From positions 52,796-116,795 of the forward strand of contig DATKXK010000016.1 of assembly GCA_035529075.1 (NCBI GenBank): 64,000 nt of DNA. The letters are read 5' to 3'. Source of the DNA: Acidobacteriota bacterium. Its GTDB lineage: Bacteria > Zixibacteria > MSB-5A5 > GN15 > FEB-12. The notes beneath the pieces were generated by a model. That model worked only from the letters and a program-made list of their open reading frames with translations. It had not been told where the DNA came from and made no database searches. Below are positions 54,987 through 63,620 of the stretch, piece after piece. Within the stretch, counting starts at the first letter, position 1, and every line of letters begins with the position of its first letter. The translations under genes and the position numbers were made by a program.

Positions 54987-55004
54987 GGTCAGAGGTCAAC
55001 AGGA

Positions 55005-55043
55005 CTAACCTAAAAAGTGGTACAATAACTGGGGGCGGGTCAG
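55005..55043. repeat. Remnant right end of a second IS3-type element
   Basis: AGTGGTACAATAACTG-rich sequence ending in GGGTCAG resembles the right end of the adjacent IS3 element (AGTGGTGCAGTTAACGG... GGTCAG), in the same orientation, 12-50 bases away. It is probably the scar of a related element. Confidence 0.5.
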
Positions 55044-55238
55044 CCGGGTAGTCCCATTCAGCGTCAGATTGCCCTGTGCGTCGTGTTTTACCTCGATCCG
55101 ACTCAAGGGTCGCCTTTCCTCCTCCGAGGCCCTCCTACGGCTATTCAGGAAGCCGTACACAGCTCCGAGGCTTGGAAATCGTTCATCAGGCGGGCGGATG
55201 GCCCACTGACGGTGTGCATCATACAGATTCTGTGGCAT
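55044..55238 (-). pseudogene. N-terminal fragment of a plasmid-type (DUF932-like) protein
   Basis: The frame MPQNLYDAHRQWAIRPPDERFPSL to GNLTLNGTTRLT (about 65 residues) resembles the N-terminus of mobile-element proteins that continue with LTHWAFGQL. It then runs into the IS end at 55043, so the rest of the gene is missing. The family link is from memory and weak; truncation by insertion is the clearer point. Confidence 0.4.
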
Positions 55239-55369
55239 TTGATCCTCCTACTCGATTGGGATTGGTTGATGGATGAGCGGCGGGTGTGGTGCCGCCAGTT
55301 CAGTGTAGGAGGATGCCCAGTATCGTCAATTGCCCTTCAAGGCAATTGCGGTGATTTCATGTGGCCCCA

Positions 55370-56323
55370 TTAAGAGAACTCGACTACATATCGCCAAATA
55401 TTGGTTATGCCTTTCGCTGTTCGCCGAGGATAGGATGCGCAATACGGGAAGATGATGCTCGTAGGAGTTCTGAGGCATTCATATATATAGTAAATGGCAA
55501 AGCCAAGAGCCTGTGGCTTAGTTGCAAGTGGGCTAAGATATAGGTTAGTTAGTCCATACCTACACTTGAGCCGCTTGACCGTGGTCTGCAATACACTCGC
55601 TACCGTGAACGGGTCGTTGGCCGGAGCGAAGAGATGCTCGGTGTGATCACTCGTGCCATCCCCAATATCTTCTGCGGCCGCGTTTGCCCGAAGCCTATTC
55701 TCCATATACATGTCCGCTTTCAGCGATGGCAAACCAAACAATTGAATCTTCCTTGAGCTTCTCTTGTAGTCGGCAACGTGAGCTATGAAATGATGGTCGT
55801 AACCGGATCCTACAATTAAGAAATCCTTTGATGTATCAACATTATGTTCTCCTTCAAATCCGGGGACTTGGCGCACCTCTTCGACCAACTCGTCGGAGAA
55901 CTTCGTCTTGCCTCGCTCGCTGTACACCACTGGCTCAGAGTAGAGGGCGTCGAATTTCCGAACACCACGAAGCCTGAGCCACAGTACTAGGTACATCAAA
56001 TAAGGACGAATAAAGCCTGTAATATCGACCGCTATCCTGTCTGGAATCCGTCGCAGGTCGAGCTTTGTCCACATTCCTTGAATGAACTCCGCCTCTGAAG
56101 AGTGACCGTTCGCGTAACATTGACCGGGAGGGAATTCGGCCCTGTCGTACTTGAACTCAGGCATTAGGAGCCATAGTTTTCTTGCCGCTTGGATCTTGTC
56201 GTATACTTTTCGCACACGCTCCGCATCGGAGTATGCCGATATAAATAAGTCATATGTACGGGCCTCATTCCAGTCTGACTCATAAGAGAACTTGTCCTTG
56301 TAGAATATGCCATAATCAATCAT
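55370..56323 (-). CDS. Protein of unknown function in the four-gene defence set
   Basis: The 317-aa product shows alternating beta/alpha segments suggesting a Rossmann-like fold: TYDLFISAYSDAERV, IAVDITGFIRPYLMYLVLWLRLRG, FDALYSEPVVYSERG, DFLIVGSGYDHHFIAHVADYK, FGLPSLKADMYMENRL and LTNLYLSPLATKPQALGFAIYYI. The last motif recalls ligand-binding ends of CARF/SAVED-type sensors, but this is a loose resemblance. It starts at ATG 56323 behind GAAGGAGGGGGG and overlaps the ATPase stop by 8 bases, so it belongs to the same operon. The function is unknown. Confidence 0.72.
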   Translation of the reverse strand: MIDYGIFYKDKFSYESDWNEARTYDLFISAYSDAERVRKVYDKIQAARKLWLLMPEFKYDRAEFPPGQCYANGHSSEAEFIQGMWTKLDLRRIPDRIAVDITGFIRPYLMYLVLWLRLRGVRKFDALYSEPVVYSERGKTKFSDELVEEVRQVPGFEGEHNVDTSKDFLIVGSGYDHHFIAHVADYKRSSRKIQLFGLPSLKADMYMENRLRANAAAEDIGDGTSDHTEHLFAPANDPFTVASVLQTTVKRLKCRYGLTNLYLSPLATKPQALGFAIYYIYECLRTPTSIIFPYCASYPRRTAKGITNIWRYVVEFS

Positions 56324-58391
56324 CTCTCCCCCCTCCTTCGAACATATCAGGTTGGCCAAGGTCGGGGCGCCGACTTCCAAAGTGAGGTGCCATCATAGCG
56401 GCTAGCCTTTTATCAAAGAACCTATCGAATCCACCGTTAACAACCATCGTCTGATGATCGAAGATTACTGATACTGCCAACCCGTCTAAAGCTAGGTCGC
56501 CGCGCTTGAAGATCGGCAAGTCCCAACGTGGCGCCAGCATTCGATTTAGCTGGTATATTTTGTCAATCCTTTCCGAATTCCTGTCCTGCCTCTCACTCAC
56601 TACAACGAGCAGCGAGTGATCGCAGCACAGCTTGATAATTCGCTGAGCCTCTTCCGTAACCCCTGACAGATCCGTGCTGAATGCAACAAGCGAGCACTCA
56701 GACGGCTTGTCGCTAAAACGTACGCTCCTAAAAAGAGTGGCAAGGCGACCAATACTATCTCTAGCAAGTGAGCCATCTCGCCCTCTAATCTTCGCATCGG
56801 CGTAGAACCAATCAGTAGCACGTCTGACACCGTCCTCTTGGCTCGCGATACTGATCTGTGTAAACTTGAACGGATCCTCGTCGCGGAACAAAGCGCGATC
56901 AAAAGTCCTCTTCAGTAGCACGAGAAGACTTCTGGGTACGCCCCAAGACATTGAGATCATCATCTTGAGCCCCCTGTACCGTTGTTTGAGACCGCAATCC
57001 TTGCGGAGCTGCGCAAGAAGGTCAGACTTGAAGTGACTCAGAACGCCGTCATAATCAGCCGCTCTCTCACCAGGCTCGACAAATGCAGAGCATTTCGCTT
57101 GAATGCAAGTTGCAGCGGAAAGCAAATCTTCTCCATCTTTCCAAGCGCGATAGAAGAGGAATATATTCAACTTCTCCAGCAGCGGTTCTTCACTATGCGC
57201 TAGTTGCGATATGACCTCTTCGATATGCCCTGGTTCCTGCAAACCCGGCGCAATACGCGCACTGAGCGCGACGCTTAGTTGGGATCGCAATCGAGCGAAG
57301 TACGGTCGGTCCCGTGCGACGTATTTGGACATTATTCGCTCGCGCTCAGTATCTTCGAGATCCTCTGTGTCCGAGCCTTCGAAAGATCTCAAAAGCCTAT
57401 CGCTTAGCTCAGGCGCTTGCTCAAACTCGGGACGAAAGTACGAATGCTCTATTAAGCGTCGGGCTATGAGCCGCATAGCAAAGTGCTCGTAGTGTTCGTT
57501 ATTGCGGAGCAGGTCGTCCAGCCTGACCTCCTCGAACTCTGAGCCTTCAACAAGCATCTCATTGGCACTGAGAGTATAATAGGTGCGATGCCCGTACAAT
57601 CTGGCGCCGACCTTGAAAGTAGAAGGGTTCTCCTTTTCCTTGATTAAAGTGTTCACATACTTCTGCTGTTCCTCTGTGATGTTTTCCAGCTCATCGATGA
57701 GATACACGAACACGCAGTCTTTTAGATTACTGAGGTGTTCCGCCAGTACCTTCGGGATGCCGAATATCAGATAACCCGGATTGGCAGTCACGTCAACCTC
57801 GATCTTACTCGTTGAGGAAATGTCATTGACCGCCCTATCCAGCTGCTTCTGCAATCCACTCATGTATATGCATAGCTCTCGCAATGTATTCGGTACCTCA
57901 CCGTGAGTGTGAGTGAAAAGCTCCCAGACATCTTTACATAAAGAAGATTCAGTCTCCTCCGGCATCGGTTGCGACTCGTACACTTCCGTAACGCAGTTCA
58001 GCAGCACTTGTGCAAGCCATAGGTCGAGATAGTACTGGAACACTCTTGCCCAGTAGTCATCTGCCATTCCCTTACCACTGAACCGCTGAGCGTTCAGCCC
58101 ACCCATCCGAACGTATATTCCGATGTAGCCGTCTTCTGTGAGACCCTTTAGGATATCACTTGAATTTCTGATTGATTGGCTTCGAAAAGAGTAGTACCGC
58201 AGTAAATGAGTCTTGCCGCTGCCTTTGCTACCCAAAAGGAGCATCGGTACAGGTGATCTAGGTTTCAAAATGGTGTCGAATCCGCCATCCCCGTTCGGTC
58301 CTGTCAGATCCACCCAGAACTGCAGGATTTCTTCGTCGCTGAAGTCCTTTGCCTGTGTAATATTGAAAGGGTTTGTTTTAACATGCACCAT
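56316..58391 (-). CDS. AAA/ORC-CDC6-like P-loop ATPase
   Basis: The 691-aa product has Walker A LLLGSKGSGKTHLLRYY near residue 50 and Walker B VFVYLIDELENITEEQQKY near residue 220, spaced as in AAA+ or STAND-like ATPases. The C-terminal half is helical and has a possible partner-binding region. I use ATG 58391, which follows the phosphoribosyltransferase-like stop by one base; an upstream TTG would lengthen it into that gene. In the context of a methyltransferase and a PRTase-like protein, it may sense or load on DNA; the function is inferred. Confidence 0.8.
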   Translation of the reverse strand: MVHVKTNPFNITQAKDFSDEEILQFWVDLTGPNGDGGFDTILKPRSPVPMLLLGSKGSGKTHLLRYYSFRSQSIRNSSDILKGLTEDGYIGIYVRMGGLNAQRFSGKGMADDYWARVFQYYLDLWLAQVLLNCVTEVYESQPMPEETESSLCKDVWELFTHTHGEVPNTLRELCIYMSGLQKQLDRAVNDISSTSKIEVDVTANPGYLIFGIPKVLAEHLSNLKDCVFVYLIDELENITEEQQKYVNTLIKEKENPSTFKVGARLYGHRTYYTLSANEMLVEGSEFEEVRLDDLLRNNEHYEHFAMRLIARRLIEHSYFRPEFEQAPELSDRLLRSFEGSDTEDLEDTERERIMSKYVARDRPYFARLRSQLSVALSARIAPGLQEPGHIEEVISQLAHSEEPLLEKLNIFLFYRAWKDGEDLLSAATCIQAKCSAFVEPGERAADYDGVLSHFKSDLLAQLRKDCGLKQRYRGLKMMISMSWGVPRSLLVLLKRTFDRALFRDEDPFKFTQISIASQEDGVRRATDWFYADAKIRGRDGSLARDSIGRLATLFRSVRFSDKPSECSLVAFSTDLSGVTEEAQRIIKLCCDHSLLVVVSERQDRNSERIDKIYQLNRMLAPRWDLPIFKRGDLALDGLAVSVIFDHQTMVVNGGFDRFFDKRLAAMMAPHFGSRRPDLGQPDMFEGGGRDD

Positions 58392-58392
58392 C

Positions 58393-59403
58393 TCATACCC
58401 CGCCGTACAGTTTCGGGTATCGTTTGCAGATAGGAATCCAAGGAGGCTCCGTTGGTTCGTCAAACCAAATCACAGGAAGTGTATTGTCCGGCACGTTGTG
58501 ATGGAATCCCAGAAGCAACTGGCAGTCATCAAATCCGAGTGCATGAGCAGGTTGTACCAACCTCTCGCCGAATAGCCTACACATGTCTCTCGTAGCTTTC
58601 TTCATATCGGCCATATCCTCAGAAAAATAGCGCGAGTTTGCCCCGAAACACTTAAACGTTCTATCAAGTTCAAACACAGCATCTACATGGTCAAAGAGTG
58701 TGTTTCTTACTATCGTGTCAATACCGTCTGAAGTCGCGACTAACACAAGGTACGAGGTCTCCACATCTTCATCGAAGCCCTTGATTCTCTCTACAATACT
58801 GCGAGAGTATTCAAGGCCTTGTGATCCGAACCCGCAGAAGTCGTCGATGAAAATGTAACGCTTGACCAAAGGGTAACGAAGTCTCAGTCTGGTACCGAAT
58901 AGCGCTCTAAACAACGATCGCAAGAACCGCCCTCCTCTGAAGTCCATTCTTAAGTGATTTCCTTCGAAGATTTGATGGGCATTCACGAACAGGTCCTTGC
59001 CCAGCTGGTTCTCTTGTCGGAAGAAATAGAGCAGATGGGATCCGCTTTCGGAGGGGTTTCCCACAGGGATGAAACGGGACCTTCTTAACTCCCGCTCGTA
59101 GTGCTCGTGTATTGTGTTTGCATCGAGAGTATGATTAAGACTTCTACGAATATTCGCGACGATACGATACTTGACTTTGTCTCTATACATCGACTTTAGT
59201 AGTGACCTGATTTCCTTGCTCCCAAAGTACAGGAAATTCGACAATAAGTACAGCGCGTTAACCTCGTAGTCTGGGAATCTTGCACGTTCTGATTTAAAGT
59301 TTGAGACCCAATCCTCTATCATCGGCTCCGTAACTTGTCGTTCCCATATTAGCTCGTTCAACTCCTGTATGTTATCGATGAGTTCTGGTGCGCGAAGTGC
59401 CAT
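58393..59403 (-). CDS. Phosphoribosyltransferase-like (PRTase-CE-type) protein
   Basis: The 336-aa product has a helical N-terminal part (NIQELNELIWERQVTEPMIEDW, possibly a winged helix) and a Rossmann-like domain from about residue 120. The motif KRYIFIDDFCGFGSQGLEYS corresponds to the PRPP-binding loop of type I phosphoribosyltransferases (hhhhDDhhxTGxT), followed by VETSYLVLVATSDGID. Proteins of this PRTase-CE type have been predicted in bacterial conflict systems together with ORC-like ATPases. Start ATG 59403 has a TAGGGGG ribosome site that overlaps the preceding stop. Confidence 0.72.
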   Translation of the reverse strand: MALRAPELIDNIQELNELIWERQVTEPMIEDWVSNFKSERARFPDYEVNALYLLSNFLYFGSKEIRSLLKSMYRDKVKYRIVANIRRSLNHTLDANTIHEHYERELRRSRFIPVGNPSESGSHLLYFFRQENQLGKDLFVNAHQIFEGNHLRMDFRGGRFLRSLFRALFGTRLRLRYPLVKRYIFIDDFCGFGSQGLEYSRSIVERIKGFDEDVETSYLVLVATSDGIDTIVRNTLFDHVDAVFELDRTFKCFGANSRYFSEDMADMKKATRDMCRLFGERLVQPAHALGFDDCQLLLGFHHNVPDNTLPVIWFDEPTEPPWIPICKRYPKLYGGV

Positions 59404-59411
59404 GAATCCCC

Positions 59412-60764
59412 CTACTTGGTGAACAACATCACCCACTCCTTCTGCATCACTCTCGAAGTACAGTGACGCTTGGTTTGCAGTGCTCTTGATCTGATCTTGT
59501 CTGTTAGGACCAGCCTAGTCCTAAGACCTGCGTCTTCGCAAATGGCTTGAGTGATCTCGTGGTTTGGAAATCTCCTCCCTACAAAGTGACCGTCACCGAC
59601 GATGATAACCAAACTGCCACCCCTCTTCAAAGCGTGGGCTACTACACTCATTGCAGACTTCATTTCCTCCACATATGTAGCTGCAATTTGTGCTCTGGTC
59701 CGATTGCGATTCCAAACATACGAAACGAACCGATCCGCCACCGCGATGCCCGTTTTAGAGAGTCTTTTTGTTCCATTCGCTCTAGTCTCTTCACGGCCAA
59801 TCACTCGATCTTTCAACACTGGCATCGTCGCTGAATCGCACAACTCCAGCCAGCCCAGACTGAGGCTGGAGGCCCGAATGTACTTCTGTGCTCCAGGATA
59901 CGGTGGAGAAGTGATTACGAGATCGACGCTGCTCCTCTCGATGTGATGTTGCCTTTGGTCCTCCGCATTCAAAGATCCATTGCACAAGTGCCGTATGTCG
60001 CCGAGAATAGCCCTAGAGTAGTTTGACAGATCTGCATCGACAACAAACTGCCGCATCCGTTCAATGTTCGCTTCCGCAATCGCCTCGAACACAGCGTTGA
60101 CCTTGATTCGCTCAAGATTATCAAGGTGTCTATTATATCGTTCCCTAAGGGTATGCCCTTCTGGATACTTGTTGTGCCTCAGGCGCACCGGAACAGAAAA
60201 CCTAGGATCCGCTAGACACACCTTTCTAATACACTGCGACAAACAGACCAAGAAGAAATCTCTCAAATCCTGATTGCGGCTCGCATTGATCGCGACTTTC
60301 AACTTCTTCAGCTGGCGTTTCACCCTCGCAGTGAACCAGTAGTCCATATTGATGACATCTGGGTCATCCGAACTGCCCCCAGTTTCGGTCCGTTGGATTA
60401 CGGCTGCGAGAGCCCGTCTAAGACGTGCAGGATCAATGGGGGTCGTCTTGACCTTGGAGATAAGACAGGCTAACGGATTCACATCGACGCCGATTGCACT
60501 GCGTCCAGCTAGCAAAGACTCCAACAGCACAGTACCGGAGCCACAAAAGGGGTCCAGAACTGTGTCACCTGGACTAGATAGGACATCATTCTGGAGGAAG
60601 AACTTGGGAATGTGGGCCAATAACTTAGCGGGGTAGGTGTGGATCAGGTGCGTTGCGCGGTCGCAGCCGTTCACTCCCGAAACTAAGTCTCGAAAGCTGA
60701 CGGCCTGTGGCCTGCTCGTGATGTCATACCGGCTCATCAAAGCTTCTAAGATGTGGTCATTCAT
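59412..60764 (-). CDS. DNA methyltransferase (N4-cytosine/N6-adenine type)
   Basis: The 450-aa product has motif I in DTVLDPFCGSGTVLLESL (about residues 65-85) and the catalytic motif IV in LVITSPPYPGAQKYIRA (about residue 290). The TSPPY form is common in N4-cytosine enzymes but also occurs in N6-adenine ones. A roughly 200-residue insert between the motifs may hold the target recognition region. It is the first gene of the four-gene set; the next gene starts 8 bases after its stop. No restriction nuclease is encoded beside it. Confidence 0.85.
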   Translation of the reverse strand: MNDHILEALMSRYDITSRPQAVSFRDLVSGVNGCDRATHLIHTYPAKLLAHIPKFFLQNDVLSSPGDTVLDPFCGSGTVLLESLLAGRSAIGVDVNPLACLISKVKTTPIDPARLRRALAAVIQRTETGGSSDDPDVINMDYWFTARVKRQLKKLKVAINASRNQDLRDFFLVCLSQCIRKVCLADPRFSVPVRLRHNKYPEGHTLRERYNRHLDNLERIKVNAVFEAIAEANIERMRQFVVDADLSNYSRAILGDIRHLCNGSLNAEDQRQHHIERSSVDLVITSPPYPGAQKYIRASSLSLGWLELCDSATMPVLKDRVIGREETRANGTKRLSKTGIAVADRFVSYVWNRNRTRAQIAATYVEEMKSAMSVVAHALKRGGSLVIIVGDGHFVGRRFPNHEITQAICEDAGLRTRLVLTDKIRSRALQTKRHCTSRVMQKEWVMLFTK

Positions 60765-60803
60765 TTGCTTCCACCTTCACTAATGCGGGGATAAGCCCTC
60801 GGA

Positions 60804-60820
60804 GGAGGATTGTGTCCTCC
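60804..60820. promoter_or_regulatory. Stem-loop in the divergent spacer
   Basis: GGAGGA and TCCTCC form a 6-bp stem around TTGTG. It lies between the divergent methyltransferase and thyX genes and could be an operator or part of a leader on either strand. Confidence 0.35.
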
Positions 60821-61049
60821 ATTCTTGAGTTGTGACCTACTTCACACACAAGCCCTTCGCCGTTACAACCCAAATCGTGACATTGTTTCCAAATTAATTA
60901 AAGAAAACCATTTACTACTGAGTGTCAAGCGGCCATATTGTATTTCGTACTCGAGCCCGCAAATCAAGATTTGCGAACTGGCCGGTCAGTCGATTGTAAA
61001 CCTCGACGCGACTTCTCATAGAACGCGTGAACCGGCGGAAAGGAGCGAC

Positions 61050-61943
61050 ATGGTATCGCCAGAAATCAAGGCGGAGGCGCAGGCACTGATAAATAAGGAA
61101 TTCCGTGTCTTGGACAAAGGTTTTGTAAGACTAGTGGATTTCATGGGTTCAGATGCGTCGATTGTTCAGGCGGCCAGAGTTAGCTACGGCAAAGGCACCA
61201 AAGCAATTTCCGAGGATGAGGCGCTGATAAGATATTTGTACCGTCACCGCCACACGACGCCATTCGAGATGGTTGAGTTCAAATTCCATGTTAAACTGCC
61301 GATTTTCGTGGCGCGACAATGGATCAGGCATAGGACGGCCAGCGTGAACGAATATTCGGGAAGATACTCTGTCATGCGGGAGGAGTTCTTCGTACCGGAA
61401 GTCAGCGATCTGAGGATGCAGTCGAAGGCAAATCGACAGGGCCGCGACGAGAAACCAGTAGACTCTGATACCGCTGAGAAGTTCCTTGCATCGCTCAAAG
61501 GGACGCAAGCGGACGCCTACGAACGTTACACTTCCTTTGTTGAGACCGGACTGGCAAGGGAGCTGTGCCGCATCGACTTACCATTGTCTGTCTATACCGA
61601 GTGGTACTGGAAGATGGATCTGCACAATCTTCTACACTTCTTGGATTTGCGTACGAGTCCATTAGCACAGAGTGAGATCCGCAAATACGCTGAAGTTATG
61701 GCATCCATAGTGAAGACAGTCTGTCCCCTAGCTTATAGAGCCTTTGAGGACTACCGCAAGCATGCCATCACTTTCTCTGTGCCTGAACAGAGAGCATTGG
61801 CACAAATGCTCAAGCAGCCCCGCCCCGACGATGAGGAGCTACTGGAACTTGGTCTGGGAAAGAGAGAAATCGACGAGTTCAGCGACAAGCTAGCTGAGGT
61901 GGCGCGGAGGGCAAGTTCTGGTAGCCAAGAAGGACCGAGTTAG
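61050..61943 (+). CDS. thyX: Flavin-dependent thymidylate synthase ThyX
   Basis: ThyX makes dTMP from dUMP using FAD and methylene-tetrahydrofolate. The 297-aa product has the signature RHRTASVNEYSGRYS (R-H-R-x2-S-x-N-E-x-S-x-R), the upstream RHRHTTPFEMVEFKF and the C-terminal WKMDLHNLLHFLDLR. ATG 61050 follows GGAAAGGAGCG; the frame is also open upstream from 60810, but no good start precedes it. ThyX genes are common on phages and mobile elements; whether the host has its own thymidylate synthase is not visible here. Confidence 0.95.
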   Translation: MVSPEIKAEAQALINKEFRVLDKGFVRLVDFMGSDASIVQAARVSYGKGTKAISEDEALIRYLYRHRHTTPFEMVEFKFHVKLPIFVARQWIRHRTASVNEYSGRYSVMREEFFVPEVSDLRMQSKANRQGRDEKPVDSDTAEKFLASLKGTQADAYERYTSFVETGLARELCRIDLPLSVYTEWYWKMDLHNLLHFLDLRTSPLAQSEIRKYAEVMASIVKTVCPLAYRAFEDYRKHAITFSVPEQRALAQMLKQPRPDDEELLELGLGKREIDEFSDKLAEVARRASSGSQEGPS

Positions 61944-61951
61944 CGAAGCAC

Positions 61952-62542
61952 CTAAGTCAAGTAATTGTCGATAATAATCCTGGACCAGCTCTCGTACTCC
62001 CCTATAAGATTCAGAATCTCCGGCACTGTCATTAGGGTCGGCTCTCTGTGCAATACAGACTCCCTTACGCTCACCTCAGGCGTCTTGAGCCAGCATTCGA
62101 AAACCAAACCGAAGTGCACCCTCCCCACGGCGCTGCCATCATCGTAGATCATTCCAACAAATGGACGTGCAGAGCTGAGGTCTACCTGAAACTCTTCCCG
62201 AATCTCACGGTCGCGTGCGGTCTCAATTGCCGCCATCACTAGGCAATCTTCTGACTTGAAATCGCTGCGGTTTACGTGTCCACCAACACCAAGCGATTGG
62301 CGATTGTGAAGACGATCCTCGTCACCGGCACCGGTTCTTCTGTAGGTGAGTACTCTTTCTTCATACCTCAACAAGGAGTATGGAATGATCTGGAGCATGG
62401 ACGGCTGTTCTTCGACTTCCCCCCGCCTTGCGAACTCTACCGAATTCAAGATCTCGTCAAGAATTCCTGTGTCTGTGAAGAACTGGCCCGTGCAAGGTAA
62501 GCTGACACGGTCCCTCTTGAAGACTAGGACGTACTCATTCAT
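61952..62542 (-). CDS. NUDIX-family hydrolase
   Basis: The 196-aa product has a NUDIX-type region GVGGHVNRSDFK, followed by a helix ETARDREIREEFQVD carrying the R-E-h-x-E-E core that binds the metal, and VGMIYDDGSAVGRVHFGLVFE after it. NUDIX enzymes remove nucleoside diphosphates linked to various groups; the substrate is unknown here. It converges on thyX with an 8-base gap. Start ATG 62542 is preferred over an upstream TTG (62596). Together with thyX it suggests nucleotide metabolism cargo. Confidence 0.78.
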   Translation of the reverse strand: MNEYVLVFKRDRVSLPCTGQFFTDTGILDEILNSVEFARRGEVEEQPSMLQIIPYSLLRYEERVLTYRRTGAGDEDRLHNRQSLGVGGHVNRSDFKSEDCLVMAAIETARDREIREEFQVDLSSARPFVGMIYDDGSAVGRVHFGLVFECWLKTPEVSVRESVLHREPTLMTVPEILNLIGEYESWSRIIIDNYLT

Positions 62543-62951
62543 AGAAGTCACCAAGTGCGCAGGTCCACGGTTCCTACAAGATTCAAAACAAGACACCTTT
62601 TTCTACTCTGGGACCATTCTGGGACCACTTTTGCTCCAAAACGCTCCAAATCAATCCAAAGTGATGCTTGAACAAATATGCCTTATCTGCCTTGCTCATT
62701 TTGCATTACGATGTCACTCAATCACTTGACGAATCGTCATGATCAGTTTTTAAGTCCCTGGTGTCTACCTGTTCCGCCACTCCGGCTAACAACAACTTAC
62801 GAGGATTGAATCGGTCGCACAAGGGACTTTTTCAGTACGGTGCTTGCGCTCTGTCAGCATATACGAACGGCCCATTGATGTTGACACATCAAGCATGTTG
62901 CCCGGGGCTGCGGCGACGGTCTCAGTGTGAGCAGGTAGCTTCCTGGTGTCA
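62543..62951. other. Spacer without a recognisable gene
   Basis: No gene is supported in these 409 bases. A direct repeat TCTGGGACCA occurs twice near 62605-62630. The stretch leads into the decayed IS110 fragment. Confidence 0.5.
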
Positions 62952-63249
62952 GCTTCTGATCAGCATCGCCCTGGCCAGCTACACCGGACTAACTCCGATC
63001 GTGAGGTCATCGGGGGAGTCGGTCTGGACGGGAGGCATTACCCGGTTGGGTTACCGGGCGCTGCGTCACGCTCTGGTGGAAGCATCAATCAACGCTGTCC
63101 GGAAATCACCGGAGTTGAACCGAATGCTTTGTCGCATTCTCTATCGCAGCAATGTTCAGAAGGCACAAGTGGCGGTGGCCCGAAAGCTGGCCGTCATCAT
63201 CTATGCCATGCTCCGTCGCAGCGAACCGTTTCGTCTGGAGACAGCATAA
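62952..63249 (+). pseudogene. C-terminal fragment of an IS110-family transposase
   Basis: The frame ends with the IS110 C-terminal domain (LASYTGLTPIVRSSGESVW, GYRALRHALVEASINAV and QVAVARKLAVIIYAMLRR). The N-terminal catalytic DEDD part is missing, and the sequence upstream does not look like transposase, so this is a decayed remnant of about 99 residues. Confidence 0.75.
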
Positions 63250-63620
63250 ACAGAGGACCAAGAGTCGGAATTGCAGATGAGCGGTCAGCCCGGAGGTTTG
63301 GGCTGGGTCGAGAAGAACCCGGGCTTTGTGAGTGGGCGGCCGCTCCTACGGAACAATATCGTGGGCCTTCACAGCGAAGAGCTCGAATAGGTGACCAGAA
63401 CAATCCGACGGAAACACGCGCGTCCAAAGGACCAGAAAGAAGAAAGAAACCCTTGACCGCGGCCTTTTCATAGGTGTCCATCCTGTGACCACGGTTGACA
63501 AAAAGAGACACAACTAGACAAAACTAGACAAAAAGAAACAAAAAAACCTAAATCTATCCTGTTAAGCCAGTTACGGCCTATTTTACTGCATTCCAACAGG
63601 TTACACAAACACCCCACGGA
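63250..63620. other. Gene-free right end of the island
   Basis: These 371 bases hold no supported gene. They contain direct repeats AACTAGACAA (63512 and 63522) and GACAAAAAGA (63497 and 63528) about 80-120 bases before attR, as may serve as arm-type integrase or Xis sites. Confidence 0.5.
63497..63541 (+). repeat. Short direct repeats near attR
   Basis: AACTAGACAA occurs back to back at 63512-63521 and 63522-63531, and GACAAAAAGA occurs at 63497 and 63528. Spacing and location beside the core site suit binding sites for the integrase or excisionase; this is inference. Confidence 0.5.

Larger units (their letters stand above)
53769..54992 (+). mobile_element. IS3-family insertion sequence (IS407-like)
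   Basis: The element is about 1.22 kb with imperfect inverted ends: CTGAC-N8-CCC...AACTGGACCA on the left (53769-53795) against the inverse at 54967-54992. It encodes OrfA and OrfB with a slippery A6G sequence for a -1 frameshift. The catalytic residues are intact. It lies between the helicase and the defence genes to the right. Confidence 0.8.
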
